Part shown: piece by piece, positions 15,682-24,988 of the stretch
How positions within the stretch are numbered: the first letter of the stretch is position 1
Layout of the letters: every line of letters starts with the position of its first letter
Origin: G965229605 sp965229605
GTDB taxonomy: Bacteria; Pseudomonadota; Alphaproteobacteria; CBDDJK01
Length of the DNA: 64,000 nucleotides
Assembly (NCBI GenBank): GCA_965229605.1
Contig: OZ245892.1
Coordinates: 124,001-188,000 of the forward strand
Direction of reading: 5' to 3'
Notes under the pieces: generated by a model
The model's input: only the letters and a program-made list of their open reading frames with translations
Database searches by the model: none
What the model was told of the DNA's origin: nothing
Position numbers and translations under genes: made by a program

Positions 15682-18129
15682 TTATCCACGGACAAGTGAG
15701 AATTCGGGGTCATAGGGGCAGGGAGGGATAACGGTGGCGTTGACCAATTCCCCGCATAGATCGAGTTCAAGCTGTGTTTCAGGTGCTGCAAATTCCGGAA
15801 GAACAAAGGCATAGGCCAGGTTTAGCCCTGTGCGATATCCCCATGCGCCGGAGGTAACGGTGCCGACCACCTGGTTGTTATTCATCAAGGAGGCCCCGCC
15901 ATGCGCTGGTGCTCTGGAGGTCTCAAGTTTCAGTGTCACCAAGGCCCGGCTGCGGCCTTTATTTTTCCGCTCCAATAAAGCAGCCTTGCCGATAAAATCG
16001 TCTTTCTCCAGCTGGACAAATCGTTCAAGTCCGGTTTCAAACGGGTCAAATTCGGTCAAGATATCGGCTTTCCAGTGGAGAAACCCTTTTTCTATGCGCA
16101 TGGATTCGATAGCCCGTGCGCCAAAGAGTTTCATTCCGTAGGCCTGTCCGGCTTTGCGTAAAGAGTGAAAGGCGGTGGCAAGCGATTCGTTCGGGATATG
16201 GATTTCATAGGCCAGTTCGCCAGAGAAACTGACGCTCATAACGGTTGCCGGCGCATGGCCGATAAAGCATTGGCGTACGCAAAGCCAGGGAAAGGCGGTA
16301 GCTGACCAGTCCCCGCGCGCGCAGGCTGACAGAACAGCGCGGGCTTTTGGACCGGCCAGCACCAGAATAGTCTGTGCGTTGGTCAGGCTTTTGATCGAGA
16401 CATCTTCATCGGACCGGCGGTGAGAAAGCAGCCAGTCCATATCATGGTATTCGCTGGCGGCGGCTGATCCATACCAGATGCGCTCGCCTCCGTGTTGTTT
16501 TTCCCATGCATTTGCTGGCAGATTAGCAAGCGTGGCTTCGCTTTTGACCATGCCTTGTGGATTTAAAAGATAGCCAAGCCCGACCCGTCCGCTGCGTTTG
16601 GGGATTGTGCCGCAGAACAGGCGGTCCAGAAATGCGTAGCGATCAGCCCCGGTGATTTCAAAGCGGTTAAAGCCGCTGATTTCGGAAAGCCCGACATTCT
16701 CTTGCAGAGACCTTATTTCCTCCCCGACCAGATCAAAGGCTTCATCAAAGTCAAAATGCAGGCTTGGGTGAAAGTCCGGGTGCGGTTTGATATAATCCAG
16801 GCGTTCCCAGCCGTTGACGATGGTAAATTCTGCGCCTTCGGCTTCAAGCAGAGGAGTCAGGGGCGTTGTTTTTGCCGGGCGACCAGCCGGGCGGTGTTCG
16901 TGCGGAAAATGAAAGCGAAATTCGTTTTGATAGTCCTCGACGGCTTTCAAGGCGGTCAGTTCAACATTGGCATGACTGGTAAAGCGGCGCGGGTCCAGAC
17001 ACCAGGTATCGTAGCAGGCTTCGCCATGGACAATTTTTTGTGCCAGCAGCCAGCCATGCCCGCCGCCTTCGCCCAGCCCGGCCCGCAAGCCGATAATGCA
17101 AAAGGCATTGCGCCGCCCTGGAATATGCCCGACCAGAGGCGCACCATCCATTGTATAGGTGATGGGCCCGTTGACCACGGTGCGGATTCCGGTATCCATC
17201 AAGGCAGGCATCCGCATAAAGGCCCCTTCCAGCACATCGGTGATCCGTTCCATATCATCCGGGCAAAGCGCGTTGGTAAAGTCCGGGTCAATGCCGTCCA
17301 TGCCCCAGGGGCGGCAGTCCTGTTCATAAAAGCCAAGCAAGAGGCCGTTTTTTTCCTGGCGGCAATAATAGTCACTGATCGGACAGCGCAAAAGTGGCAT
17401 GCGGTGGCCAGCGGCCTTGATGGCCGGAATATCCTCGGTCAGGAAATATTGATGCTCCATCGACATGACGGGATGATGAACCCCCATCATGGCACCGACT
17501 TCATTCACCCGGTATCCTGCGGCATTGACAATGATATCGCAATCAATCGTCCCCTTTGTGGTTTCGACACACCAGGTATCATCTGCGCGCTGGATAAGGC
17601 CAGTGACGGCGGTCTGGCGATAGATTTCGGCCCCGGCTTTGCGGGCGCGCCGGGCCAGAGCCTGACAAAGCTGTGCCGGGTCAATATCGCCATCCAGCGG
17701 GTCCCAAAGCCCGCCCAGAAGATTTTCGGTTGAAATAAGCGGGTGGCGTTTGGCACATTCTTGGGCGTCAATGACCTCAAAATGCACATCCATCCCCCGA
17801 GCCATCGAGGCGAAATGGTGATAGCCCTGTATTTGTTGGGGGGTATTTGCCAGCCGGATACCGCCGTCTCCATGGTGGTAGTTGATGGGGTAGTCGGGGT
17901 CCTCTGCCAGTTCTTTATAAAGACGAATGGAGTGGCTTTTCAGCCCGACCATTGTCTGGTTCATGCCGAAGTTAGTGACCTGCGCGGCGGAGTGCCAGGT
18001 TGTACCACTGGTGAGTTCATCGCGTTCAAGCAGGACGACATCGTTCCAGCCTTCTTGCGTTAGATGATAGAGCGTGGAGCATCCGGCAATTCCGCCGCCG
18101 ATAATTGCGACTTTGGTGCGTGTTTTCAT
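15682..18129 (-). CDS. FAD-dependent oxidoreductase with GcvT domain (dimethylglycine/sarcosine oxidase-like)
   Basis: An 815-residue two-part enzyme. The N-terminal DAO-type FAD domain has AIIGGGIAGCSTLYHLT (residues 9-25) and TSGTTWHSA near residue 45, the site where DMGDH-type enzymes attach FAD to histidine. The C-terminal half (from about 430) is a GcvT-like folate-binding domain with GAWGYRTGLNLAYAFV at the end. Members demethylate dimethylglycine or sarcosine and pass the one-carbon unit to tetrahydrofolate. The exact substrate is not readable. It is divergent from an MttB-family methyltransferase across only 72 bases, which suggests shared control. Confidence 0.88.
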   Translation of the reverse strand: MKTRTKVAIIGGGIAGCSTLYHLTQEGWNDVVLLERDELTSGTTWHSAAQVTNFGMNQTMVGLKSHSIRLYKELAEDPDYPINYHHGDGGIRLANTPQQIQGYHHFASMARGMDVHFEVIDAQECAKRHPLISTENLLGGLWDPLDGDIDPAQLCQALARRARKAGAEIYRQTAVTGLIQRADDTWCVETTKGTIDCDIIVNAAGYRVNEVGAMMGVHHPVMSMEHQYFLTEDIPAIKAAGHRMPLLRCPISDYYCRQEKNGLLLGFYEQDCRPWGMDGIDPDFTNALCPDDMERITDVLEGAFMRMPALMDTGIRTVVNGPITYTMDGAPLVGHIPGRRNAFCIIGLRAGLGEGGGHGWLLAQKIVHGEACYDTWCLDPRRFTSHANVELTALKAVEDYQNEFRFHFPHEHRPAGRPAKTTPLTPLLEAEGAEFTIVNGWERLDYIKPHPDFHPSLHFDFDEAFDLVGEEIRSLQENVGLSEISGFNRFEITGADRYAFLDRLFCGTIPKRSGRVGLGYLLNPQGMVKSEATLANLPANAWEKQHGGERIWYGSAAASEYHDMDWLLSHRRSDEDVSIKSLTNAQTILVLAGPKARAVLSACARGDWSATAFPWLCVRQCFIGHAPATVMSVSFSGELAYEIHIPNESLATAFHSLRKAGQAYGMKLFGARAIESMRIEKGFLHWKADILTEFDPFETGLERFVQLEKDDFIGKAALLERKNKGRSRALVTLKLETSRAPAHGGASLMNNNQVVGTVTSGAWGYRTGLNLAYAFVLPEFAAPETQLELDLCGELVNATVIPPCPYDPEFSLVRG

Positions 18130-18201
18130 TTCCTGATCCTGGTCTGGTTTTTATTGATAAATCATGTTTAACGGTTCATGGTCAAGAGCGGCGAGGGAGA
18201 T

Positions 18202-19731
18202 ATGGTCAGGCAATCGGGCAAAAGAGCAACCAAAAGAGCAGGACGCGAGGAACGGCTGGCGCAGCGTGCGTCCAGAGAGGCTTCAAGCCCTTGTCCGCCG
18301 GGTCAGGTTGGCGGTGCTTATGCGCCTTTGTCGCTTTCTGACCTTCGGCAGATTTATGAGACTTCTTTGGCTTTGCTGGAGCGTCTGGGCATGGGGGAGG
18401 TGCCTGCGCGTTTAAAGGCGGATTTTTTAAATTCAGGGGCGAAGCAAGGACAAGAAGAGCGCATCACCTTTCCCCCGGCAATGGTAGAGCGTGCGATCAG
18501 CCGTGCAGCCAAGAGCTTTATTTTTCACGGGCGCGATGCAAGTCGGTCAATAGAGGTTGGTGGCAAGCGAGTCTATTTTGGCACAGGCGGGGCGGCGGTT
18601 CAGACGCTGGATATGGAAAGCGGTCTTTACCGGCCATCGACCTTGCGTGATCTTCATGATTTCACCCGCTTGCAGGATATATTGACCAATGTCAGCTGGT
18701 ATACAAGGTGCTGTGTTGCGACCGATGTGCCGGATAATTTTGATCTTGATGTCAATACGCTTTATGCCTTGTTGAAACAGACAACCAAGCCGATTGCCAC
18801 CTCTTTTACATTGGCTTCCCATGTTGAGCCTCTGGTTGAGATGCTGGATATTGCGGCAGGCGGGGCCGGTGAATTTGCCAAACGGCCTTTCCTGAAAGCC
18901 CATATCAGCCCGGTGATTTCGCCCATGCGCTTTGGCGAGGACGCGGTTGAGGTTATCTATGCCTGTATTGAACAGGGCATTCCAATGTCCTGCATTACGG
19001 CGGCGCAGGCCGGGGCGACAGCTCCGGCAACATTGGCTGGTTTTCTGGCTCAATCGCTGGCTGAAACCCTGGCCAGTCTGGTGGCTGTCGATGTAATCCA
19101 GCCGGGATTTCCGATGATTTTTGCCAACTGGCCGCTGGTGATCGATTTACGCACCGGGGCTTTTGCCGGAGGCAGCGGCGAAACCGCCGTGCTCAATGCA
19201 GCCTCGGCACAGCTTTCAAACTGGCTGGGTTTGCCGTCCGGTGTGGCCAGCTCCATGACTGATGCCAAAGCCCTTGATGCGCAATATGGTATCGAAAAAG
19301 GCATGACATCACTGGCAGCTGCGCTGGCAGGCGGCAATCTGATCTATGAAAGCTCCGGGATGACGGCCTCTTTGCTTGGGGCCAGCTTTGAAGCCTTTGT
19401 GCTGGATGATGAAATGCACGCCTATAGCTATCGGGCCTTGCGCGGCATTGAGGTCACCCCGGAAAACCTGGGCTTTGATTCTATCTGTGAGGCTATTCTC
19501 GGCGACGGGCATTTTCTTGGCTCTGAACATACCTATCAGGTGATGGAACGGGACTATTTTTATCCCTCCCTCGCAGATCGGGCTGAACCACGAGTCTGGG
19601 CCGCAGAAGGGGCTGTCGATGCCTGGCAGCGGGCCCATAAACGGGCCAAAGAGATTTTGGCGACCCATCATCCGGTTTATCTCGATAAAACACAGGACCG
19701 TTTGCTTCATAAGAAATTCAATATTCTATAA
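18202..19731 (+). CDS. MttB-superfamily methyltransferase, non-pyrrolysine
   Basis: A 509-residue TIM-barrel protein of the trimethylamine methyltransferase superfamily. Segments typical of the family include YFGTGGAAVQTLDMESG near residue 120, GATAPATLAGFLAQSLAETL in the middle and the C-terminal RAHKRAKEILATHHP. The frame is open throughout with no internal amber codon, so this is a non-pyrrolysine member, like the glycine betaine methyltransferase MtgB. Its methyl acceptor would be a corrinoid protein, which is not in the window. The start at 18202 is just after GAGGGAGAT. The first 40 residues are basic and low-complexity. The divergent GcvT gene and the carnitine operon point to quaternary-amine demethylation. 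Confidence 0.88.
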   Translation: MVRQSGKRATKRAGREERLAQRASREASSPCPPGQVGGAYAPLSLSDLRQIYETSLALLERLGMGEVPARLKADFLNSGAKQGQEERITFPPAMVERAISRAAKSFIFHGRDASRSIEVGGKRVYFGTGGAAVQTLDMESGLYRPSTLRDLHDFTRLQDILTNVSWYTRCCVATDVPDNFDLDVNTLYALLKQTTKPIATSFTLASHVEPLVEMLDIAAGGAGEFAKRPFLKAHISPVISPMRFGEDAVEVIYACIEQGIPMSCITAAQAGATAPATLAGFLAQSLAETLASLVAVDVIQPGFPMIFANWPLVIDLRTGAFAGGSGETAVLNAASAQLSNWLGLPSGVASSMTDAKALDAQYGIEKGMTSLAAALAGGNLIYESSGMTASLLGASFEAFVLDDEMHAYSYRALRGIEVTPENLGFDSICEAILGDGHFLGSEHTYQVMERDYFYPSLADRAEPRVWAAEGAVDAWQRAHKRAKEILATHHPVYLDKTQDRLLHKKFNIL

Positions 19732-19783
19732 GTTATGCTCTATCTTATTCCTTATCCTCAAGGTGCCCGGTAAGGCGGTCTCT

Positions 19784-22006
19784 ATGGCGGTTCCAGTCCT
19801 ACTGCCCTTGCCGGTGGCGGCACCAGTCTATCATTATGCGTTGCCCGAAAATATCGATCAATCGGCTGCGCTGCCCCCGGGAACATTTGTCGAAGTCCCG
19901 TTTGCCCGGCGCACCCTCTATGGTGTGGTCTGGGACTCGCAATCGCCATTAAACCACCCGCCCGATTCCTCTATCACCTTGCGTCCGATCAAACAGGTCT
20001 TGCCCTTGCCGGGCCTTGATCAGGCCCATCGTTCCTTTATCGAATGGATGGCCGATTATGTCATGGCTCCGCCGGGCCTTATTCTCAAAATGGCCTTGCC
20101 GGTGCCAGCCGCCTTTACCCCGCGCCCGCCCGTGCAGCTTGTTGCCATATCAGATACATTCACGGCTGATCATACACTTTCTGATCGGCGTCTTTCTGTC
20201 CCGCGTTTAAGGGTTCTTGAAAAGCTGGGCGAAGCAGGGCCGCTTTCTCAACAGGCCCTTGGTAAAGCTGCCGCCGTTTCTGCCTCTGTGATTCAGCGGA
20301 TGATGCAGGATGGAATTTTAGAGCGTATTACGCCTTCTGCTGAACCTGGACTTGCATCATATAGCGCAAAAGCCCCTGACCTTAACCCGGAACAGGCCAA
20401 AGCTGCCCAGCTTTTATGTTCTGACGTTGAAGCCGGAGGCTTCAAGGCCAGCCTGCTTGACGGAGTCACAGGCTCGGGCAAGACAGAAGTCTATTTTGCA
20501 GCGATTGACAAGATACTCACTGATGCGTCTGAAAATGGCGATGACAGGACAGGACAAGTGCTGGTCTTGCTGCCGGAAATTGCCCTCTCCGGGCAATTAC
20601 TGGGCCGCTTCAAGACTCGCTTCGGCTTCGAACCCTTGCTATGGCACTCCGAACTCACGCCAGCCCGGCGGCGCGATAACTTTCTGTCCATCCATCGCGG
20701 GGAGGCTTCCATCATTCTCGGCGCCCGCTCTGCCCTGCATTTGCCCTACCGAAACCTGCGCCTGATCGTGGTCGATGAAGAACATGACCCCTCCTACAAA
20801 CAATCGGACGGCGTATCCTATCAGGCCCGCGATATGGCGGTGGCGCGGGCCTGGCAAGCCCAATGTCCGATTATTCTGGCCAGCGCAACCCCGTCACTCG
20901 AAACGCTGGTCAATGCCCGGTCAGGCCGCTATCGCCATATAAAACTGCCCAATCGCCACGGACCCGCCCGCTTGCCCGATGTGCAGCTGATTGACCTCAC
21001 CCGCGAACGCCCGCCGCGCCAGTCCTTTATTTCAGATACATTATGCCAGGAATTGGCTGCAAATCTTGAAGCAAAAGCGCAATCCCTGCTTTTCCTGAAC
21101 CGCCGGGGCTATGCTCCGCTGACTCTATGCCGGAAATGTGGCTTCCGGGTCACCTGCCGCCATTGTTCTGCCTGGATGGTCGAACATCGCCGCCCGCACC
21201 GGCTGGAATGCCACCATTGCGGCTATCGTATTCGCCCGCTTGTCGCTTGCCCGGATTGTGGCTCTGAAGAAGACCTGGCCCCTTGCGGGCCCGGCGTTGA
21301 ACGGCTGCACGAAGAAGTCTCCCGCCTTTTCCCGGAGGCGCGGGTGGCAGAGGCCTCTTCCGAAACACTTAAAGGGCCGCTGGCAGCCGCACAATTTGTT
21401 GAAGCCATGGAAAACCGCGAAATTGATATCGTCATCGGCACACAGATTATCGCCAAAGGCTATCATTTCCCGCATTTGACGCTGGTTGGCATCATTGATG
21501 CCGATCTTGGCCTGCAAGGCGGGGATTTGCGTGCCGGTGAACGCTGTTTTCAGCTTTTGCATCAGGTTGCCGGGCGGGCGGGCCGTGAGGACAGGCCGGG
21601 ACGGGTTTTAATCCAGACAGCTTTGGCAGAAGCAAACCTGATGCAGGCCCTTGAAAAATCTGACCGTGACCAATTTATGCACGAAGAAGAACGCGCCCGC
21701 TATGAACAAGGCTGGCCGCCTTTTGCCAAGCTCGCCCTGTTGCTGATCAGCAGCCGCGATGAACAGGCGGTTGATGACTATGCAGCTTTTCTGGTTAAAT
21801 CTGGCCCGACTTGGCCCGGGTTGGATATCCTGGGTCCGGCGGTTCCGGGCATTCCCTTGCTGCGCGATCATCACCGCCGCCTTGTGCTGGTCAAGGCAGA
21901 GAATAAACAGCCTTTACAGTCTATTCTGCGCGACTGGATGGGGAAAGCCCCGCCGCCCCGACAGGTGACCTTGCGGGTTGATATCAATCCTTATCAGTTT
22001 TGGTGA
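19784..22006 (+). CDS. priA: Primosomal protein N' (replication restart helicase)
   Basis: PriA recognises stalled forks and reloads the replicative helicase. The 740-residue protein has the N-terminal 3'-DNA-binding domain, then a superfamily 2 helicase with Walker A GVTGSGKTEV (about residue 227) and DEEH box (about 330-333). An intervening zinc region has paired CxxC motifs (CRKCG, CRHC, CHHCG, CPDCG, about residues 448-490). Late helicase motif GRAGREDRPGRV is present. The frame opens 55 codons earlier inside the MttB gene, but the ATG at 19784 gives the family N-terminus (VPVLLPLPVAAPVYHYALP). Confidence 0.95.
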   Translation: MAVPVLLPLPVAAPVYHYALPENIDQSAALPPGTFVEVPFARRTLYGVVWDSQSPLNHPPDSSITLRPIKQVLPLPGLDQAHRSFIEWMADYVMAPPGLILKMALPVPAAFTPRPPVQLVAISDTFTADHTLSDRRLSVPRLRVLEKLGEAGPLSQQALGKAAAVSASVIQRMMQDGILERITPSAEPGLASYSAKAPDLNPEQAKAAQLLCSDVEAGGFKASLLDGVTGSGKTEVYFAAIDKILTDASENGDDRTGQVLVLLPEIALSGQLLGRFKTRFGFEPLLWHSELTPARRRDNFLSIHRGEASIILGARSALHLPYRNLRLIVVDEEHDPSYKQSDGVSYQARDMAVARAWQAQCPIILASATPSLETLVNARSGRYRHIKLPNRHGPARLPDVQLIDLTRERPPRQSFISDTLCQELAANLEAKAQSLLFLNRRGYAPLTLCRKCGFRVTCRHCSAWMVEHRRPHRLECHHCGYRIRPLVACPDCGSEEDLAPCGPGVERLHEEVSRLFPEARVAEASSETLKGPLAAAQFVEAMENREIDIVIGTQIIAKGYHFPHLTLVGIIDADLGLQGGDLRAGERCFQLLHQVAGRAGREDRPGRVLIQTALAEANLMQALEKSDRDQFMHEEERARYEQGWPPFAKLALLLISSRDEQAVDDYAAFLVKSGPTWPGLDILGPAVPGIPLLRDHHRRLVLVKAENKQPLQSILRDWMGKAPPPRQVTLRVDINPYQFW

Positions 22007-22012
22007 GGCTAT

Positions 22013-22231
22013 TTACGTTTTTCCCGGCTTGCAGCGGATAATTTTATTGCAGAGTGCCCGGCGGGTCGCTATAGCAGCAGGGATCATGAATAGTCGTGAT
22101 TGATTCAAAGCCAGCAGGCGGGTGCGATAAGAATGCGCAGGCTCTATTGGCTGGATCGGATTTCTTTCAAGCCAGTCCGCGAGGTTCGCGCACTGGCCAT
22201 TTTGCTGCCCAAAATTTACTGAAGACGCAAT
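22013..22231 (-). pseudogene. Possible small gene or gene remnant with no start codon
   Basis: A minus-strand frame of 72 codons without a stop, ending at 22013, in the gap between priA and ffh. Its translation has a protein-like composition (for example NLADWLERNPIQP, SYRTRLLALNQSRLF). It has no ATG or GTG near its beginning; the first Met is two-thirds of the way in. The beginning lies in a 16-bp tandem duplication. It could be a decayed gene or chance. I do not recognise it. Confidence 0.25.
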
Positions 22232-22244
22232 TTACTAAAGACAT
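22213..22244. repeat. 16-bp tandem duplication upstream of ffh
   Basis: AATTTACTGAAGACGC at 22213-22228 is followed directly by AATTTACTAAAGACAT, 13 of 16 identical. Another member of the microduplication series in this window. Confidence 0.6.
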
Positions 22245-22261
22245 AAGCAGGAATGACATAA

Positions 22262-23788
22262 ATGTTTGACGGGTTGAGCGGACGGTTAGACGGTATTTTT
22301 GAACGTCTGAAACGGCGCGGATCGCTGAGCAATGAAGAGGTCGAAGCGGCCCTGCGCGATATCCGGGTTGCGCTTCTGGAGGCTGATGTTGCGCTGGATG
22401 CGGCCAAGGATTTTATTGAAAAGGTGCGGGTGGCTGCAGCCGGGGCGGATGTCATTCAGTCGGTTACGCCGGGCCAGCAGGTTGTTAAAATTGTCCATGA
22501 CCAGCTTGTTGAGATGCTGGGCGGGGAAGCGACAGACACCCCGGCTTTACTGGCGGGCGTAAAGCGACCGGCGGTGATCCTGATGGTCGGATTGCAAGGG
22601 TCGGGCAAAACCACCAGCAGTGCAAAACTTGCCCTTTGGCTAAAGCAGCGCGAAAAGGCGCAGGTGATGATGGCTTCGCTGGATGTCAACCGCCCGGCGG
22701 CGCAAGAACAGCTGCGTTTGCTTGGTGAACAGGCCGCTATTGAAACCCTGCCGATTATAGAAGGCCAGCAGCCGGTGCAGATTGCCGAGCGTGCGCTTGA
22801 AAAGGCCAGACTTGGCGGGTTTGATGCGCTGATCCTGGACAGTGCCGGGCGGCTTCATGTTGATGATGATTTAATGGCGGAAGTGGAAGCAATCCGCAAA
22901 CAGACCAATCCGCAGGAAATTTTGCTGGTTGCTGATTCCATGACCGGGCAGGATGCCGCCAATACCGCCAAGGGATTTCATGATGCTTTAAATTTGACCG
23001 GGATTATCCTGACGCGGATTGACGGCGATTCACGCGGTGGGGCGGCGTTGAGTATGCGCACGGTCACCGGGGCTCCTATTCGCTTTTTGGGAGTTGGTGA
23101 GGGGCTGGACAAGCTGGATCATTTTGATGCCCGGCGGGTGGCCGGGCGTATTCTTGGCATGGGCGATATTGTGGCACTGGTTGAACAGGCCAGCAGCACG
23201 ATTGAGCAGGATGAGGCCGAAAAAATTGCCAAAAAGATGCAAGCTGGCCGCTTTGATCTGGATGATATGGCCGCCCAGTTGAAGCAGATGCGTAAAATCG
23301 GCGGGGTGGACAAGATTATGGGGCTGCTGCCCGGGATGGGCAATAAGGCCAAAGCCGCCCTTGACCCGGACCAGAAAAAATTCATTCATCAAGAAGCGAT
23401 CATCAGTTCGATGACTCGTGAAGAGCGGCGCAATCCGGGCTTGATTCATGCGTCGCGCAAAAAGCGGATAGCTGCAGGGTCCGGCACGGCGGTGCCAGAA
23501 GTCAACAAGCTGCTGAAGCAACATCAAATGATGGAAAAAATGATGCGCCAGATGAAGAAATCCGGCGGCGGCTTGATGGGGGCCTTGACCTCTATGATGG
23601 GTGGTGCGGGGATGGGCGGTGGCGGTATGCCTGCCGGAATGCCACCCGGCCTACCATCGGGCCTACCACCCGGAATGCCCCCTATGATGGGGGGAGGTGG
23701 TGATGCCCGCACCCAACAGGCCAATCGCAAAAAGGCGGCATCGAGGGCGGCGGCCAAAGCCAGCCGCAAGGCCCGCAAACGGCGATAA
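22262..23788 (+). CDS. ffh: Signal recognition particle protein
   Basis: Ffh binds signal sequences on nascent membrane proteins together with 4.5S RNA and delivers them to FtsY. The 508-residue protein starts with the N domain (FDGLSGRLDGIFERLKRRG). A G domain follows with GLQGSGKTTSSAKLA (about 108-122), DVNRPAA and DSAGRL. The methionine-rich M domain has MMEKMMRQMKKSGGGLMG. The last 60 residues are a repetitive Met/Pro/Gly stretch and a basic end. It lies 43 bases before rpsP, the usual pairing. Confidence 0.97.
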   Translation: MFDGLSGRLDGIFERLKRRGSLSNEEVEAALRDIRVALLEADVALDAAKDFIEKVRVAAAGADVIQSVTPGQQVVKIVHDQLVEMLGGEATDTPALLAGVKRPAVILMVGLQGSGKTTSSAKLALWLKQREKAQVMMASLDVNRPAAQEQLRLLGEQAAIETLPIIEGQQPVQIAERALEKARLGGFDALILDSAGRLHVDDDLMAEVEAIRKQTNPQEILLVADSMTGQDAANTAKGFHDALNLTGIILTRIDGDSRGGAALSMRTVTGAPIRFLGVGEGLDKLDHFDARRVAGRILGMGDIVALVEQASSTIEQDEAEKIAKKMQAGRFDLDDMAAQLKQMRKIGGVDKIMGLLPGMGNKAKAALDPDQKKFIHQEAIISSMTREERRNPGLIHASRKKRIAAGSGTAVPEVNKLLKQHQMMEKMMRQMKKSGGGLMGALTSMMGGAGMGGGGMPAGMPPGLPSGLPPGMPPMMGGGGDARTQQANRKKAASRAAAKASRKARKRR

Positions 23789-23831
23789 ATAGTTATTTAG
23801 TTTATATATTTCACAAACCAAGGAGAACACT

Positions 23832-24326
23832 ATGAGTTTACGCATTCGTTTAGCCCGCGGGGGGTCAAAAAAGCGTCCCTTTTACCGGATTGTTGTTGCT
23901 GATTCGCGCAGCCCGCGTGATGGTCGCTTTATTGAGCGGATTGGCACCCACAACCCGATGGCCCCGCCTGACTCGGCAGAAAGGCTGCGGTTGAATGAGG
24001 AACGGGCGCGCCATTGGCTAAGCGTTGGGGCCCAGCCAAGCGACCGGGTTGCGCGGTTTCTGGCCAGTCTGGGTGTGATGGATGCACCAAAGATTCCGGC
24101 ACAGACCAAGAAGAATCAGCCCAAGGCCAAGGCGCAGGAGCGGGAGCGTGAACGGGCTGAAAAAGCGGCTGAAGAAGCTGAAGCTGCTAAAGAAGAATCA
24201 GCAGCGGCTGAAACTGCTGAAGCCCCGGAGGTTACGGAAGCCCCTGAAGCCACCAGCGAAGCCGAGGTGCCAGCGGCTGACGAAGCCCCTTCTGACGAAA
24301 CCCCTGCAGAAGAGAATAACAGCTGA
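23832..24326 (+). CDS. rpsP: 30S ribosomal protein S16 with acidic C-terminal extension
   Basis: The first 80 residues are a standard S16: SLRIRLARGGSKKRPFYRIVVADSRSPRDGRFIERIG begins the family (key part KKRPFYRIVVADSRSPRDG). The remaining 80 residues are a low-complexity Ala/Glu/Lys tail, a feature of some alphaproteobacteria but long here. A strong AAGGAG site precedes the start. The usual following genes rimM, trmD and rplS are absent; a convergent gene begins 17 bases beyond the stop. Confidence 0.95.
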   Translation: MSLRIRLARGGSKKRPFYRIVVADSRSPRDGRFIERIGTHNPMAPPDSAERLRLNEERARHWLSVGAQPSDRVARFLASLGVMDAPKIPAQTKKNQPKAKAQERERERAEKAAEEAEAAKEESAAAETAEAPEVTEAPEATSEAEVPAADEAPSDETPAEENNS

Positions 24327-24343
24327 TATCTATTATCGGTGCT

Positions 24344-24964
24344 TTAGGCGGCCAGATGCGATAAGGCGGCGGCGAGCGAGGGGAAAACCTCCGGGTCATC
24401 GCTGCCGCTTTGAGCGTCAGAGTAGCGTGCGCTGGCAAGCCCGTATGTGTGCATAAGCTGTTTGCTGCGGTGGGCATAGGCGATCCAGGCTTCTGGCCAG
24501 ATCAGGCAGTTTTGAAAATTGATCAGGAAGTAAAAACAGGCCCCTTGCTGTTCCACTGTTTGTTCAATCGCATCGAAGAAGGCATCGACTGTGGCGGGGG
24601 CATCAAAGGTAAAATCACTGAAATCAAGCAAGGCCACCGGCCCGTTGAGTCCGATTGCATCGGGCAGGTCGGCAAGGCCCGGAAAGCTAATGCGTGTGGA
24701 GTTAGCAGGAGAATTGGCAGGTAATTCTTCGGCGTAAACCCGTCCGCCCAGCTTCTGGACAGCACTTTCCATTCTGGCACAGGCTTGCAGGGCGTTTTCG
24801 ATAAATTGCTGACGTTTGTCGGCTTCAAGGTCGGGATAGTCCTGCATGATTTGCAGGATGCCTTTGATCGCCGTCAGCGGCGAGATAAAGCCGCTTTCAA
24901 ACTCGGTATTGAGGGTGCGGGTTGAAGGGACGGGCTTTGTGCGTGGTATCTGCGGCTGTTGCAT
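24344..24964 (-). CDS. Small protein with degenerate histidine-kinase dimerisation-like domain
   Basis: A 206-residue soluble protein 24 bases after the last ABC-transporter gene, so probably the last gene of that operon. Residues 25-72 look like a HisKA helical hairpin: FISPLTAIKGILQIM resembles the H-box, but the position of the phospho-accepting His is a Ser. No ATP-binding domain follows. Residues 100-190 form an alternating alpha/beta pattern, with PVALLDFSDFTF and WPEAWIAYAHRSKQLMHTYG, reminiscent of a STAS or phosphotransfer-type partner. A sensor-linked or regulatory role for the transporter is a guess. I do not recognise the full family. Confidence 0.6.
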   Translation of the reverse strand: MQQPQIPRTKPVPSTRTLNTEFESGFISPLTAIKGILQIMQDYPDLEADKRQQFIENALQACARMESAVQKLGGRVYAEELPANSPANSTRISFPGLADLPDAIGLNGPVALLDFSDFTFDAPATVDAFFDAIEQTVEQQGACFYFLINFQNCLIWPEAWIAYAHRSKQLMHTYGLASARYSDAQSGSDDPEVFPSLAAALSHLAA

Positions 24965-24988
24965 GTCCCGCCCACTTTTTCATGAAAA

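Noticed and set aside
16702..17733. A 343-codon plus-strand frame antisense to the GcvT oxidoreductase
   Set aside because: The minus-strand protein has intact domains over the same bases; the antisense frame has no motif or ribosome-binding site.
18202..19731. Pyrrolysine-containing MttB
   Set aside because: No in-frame amber codon interrupts the reading frame.
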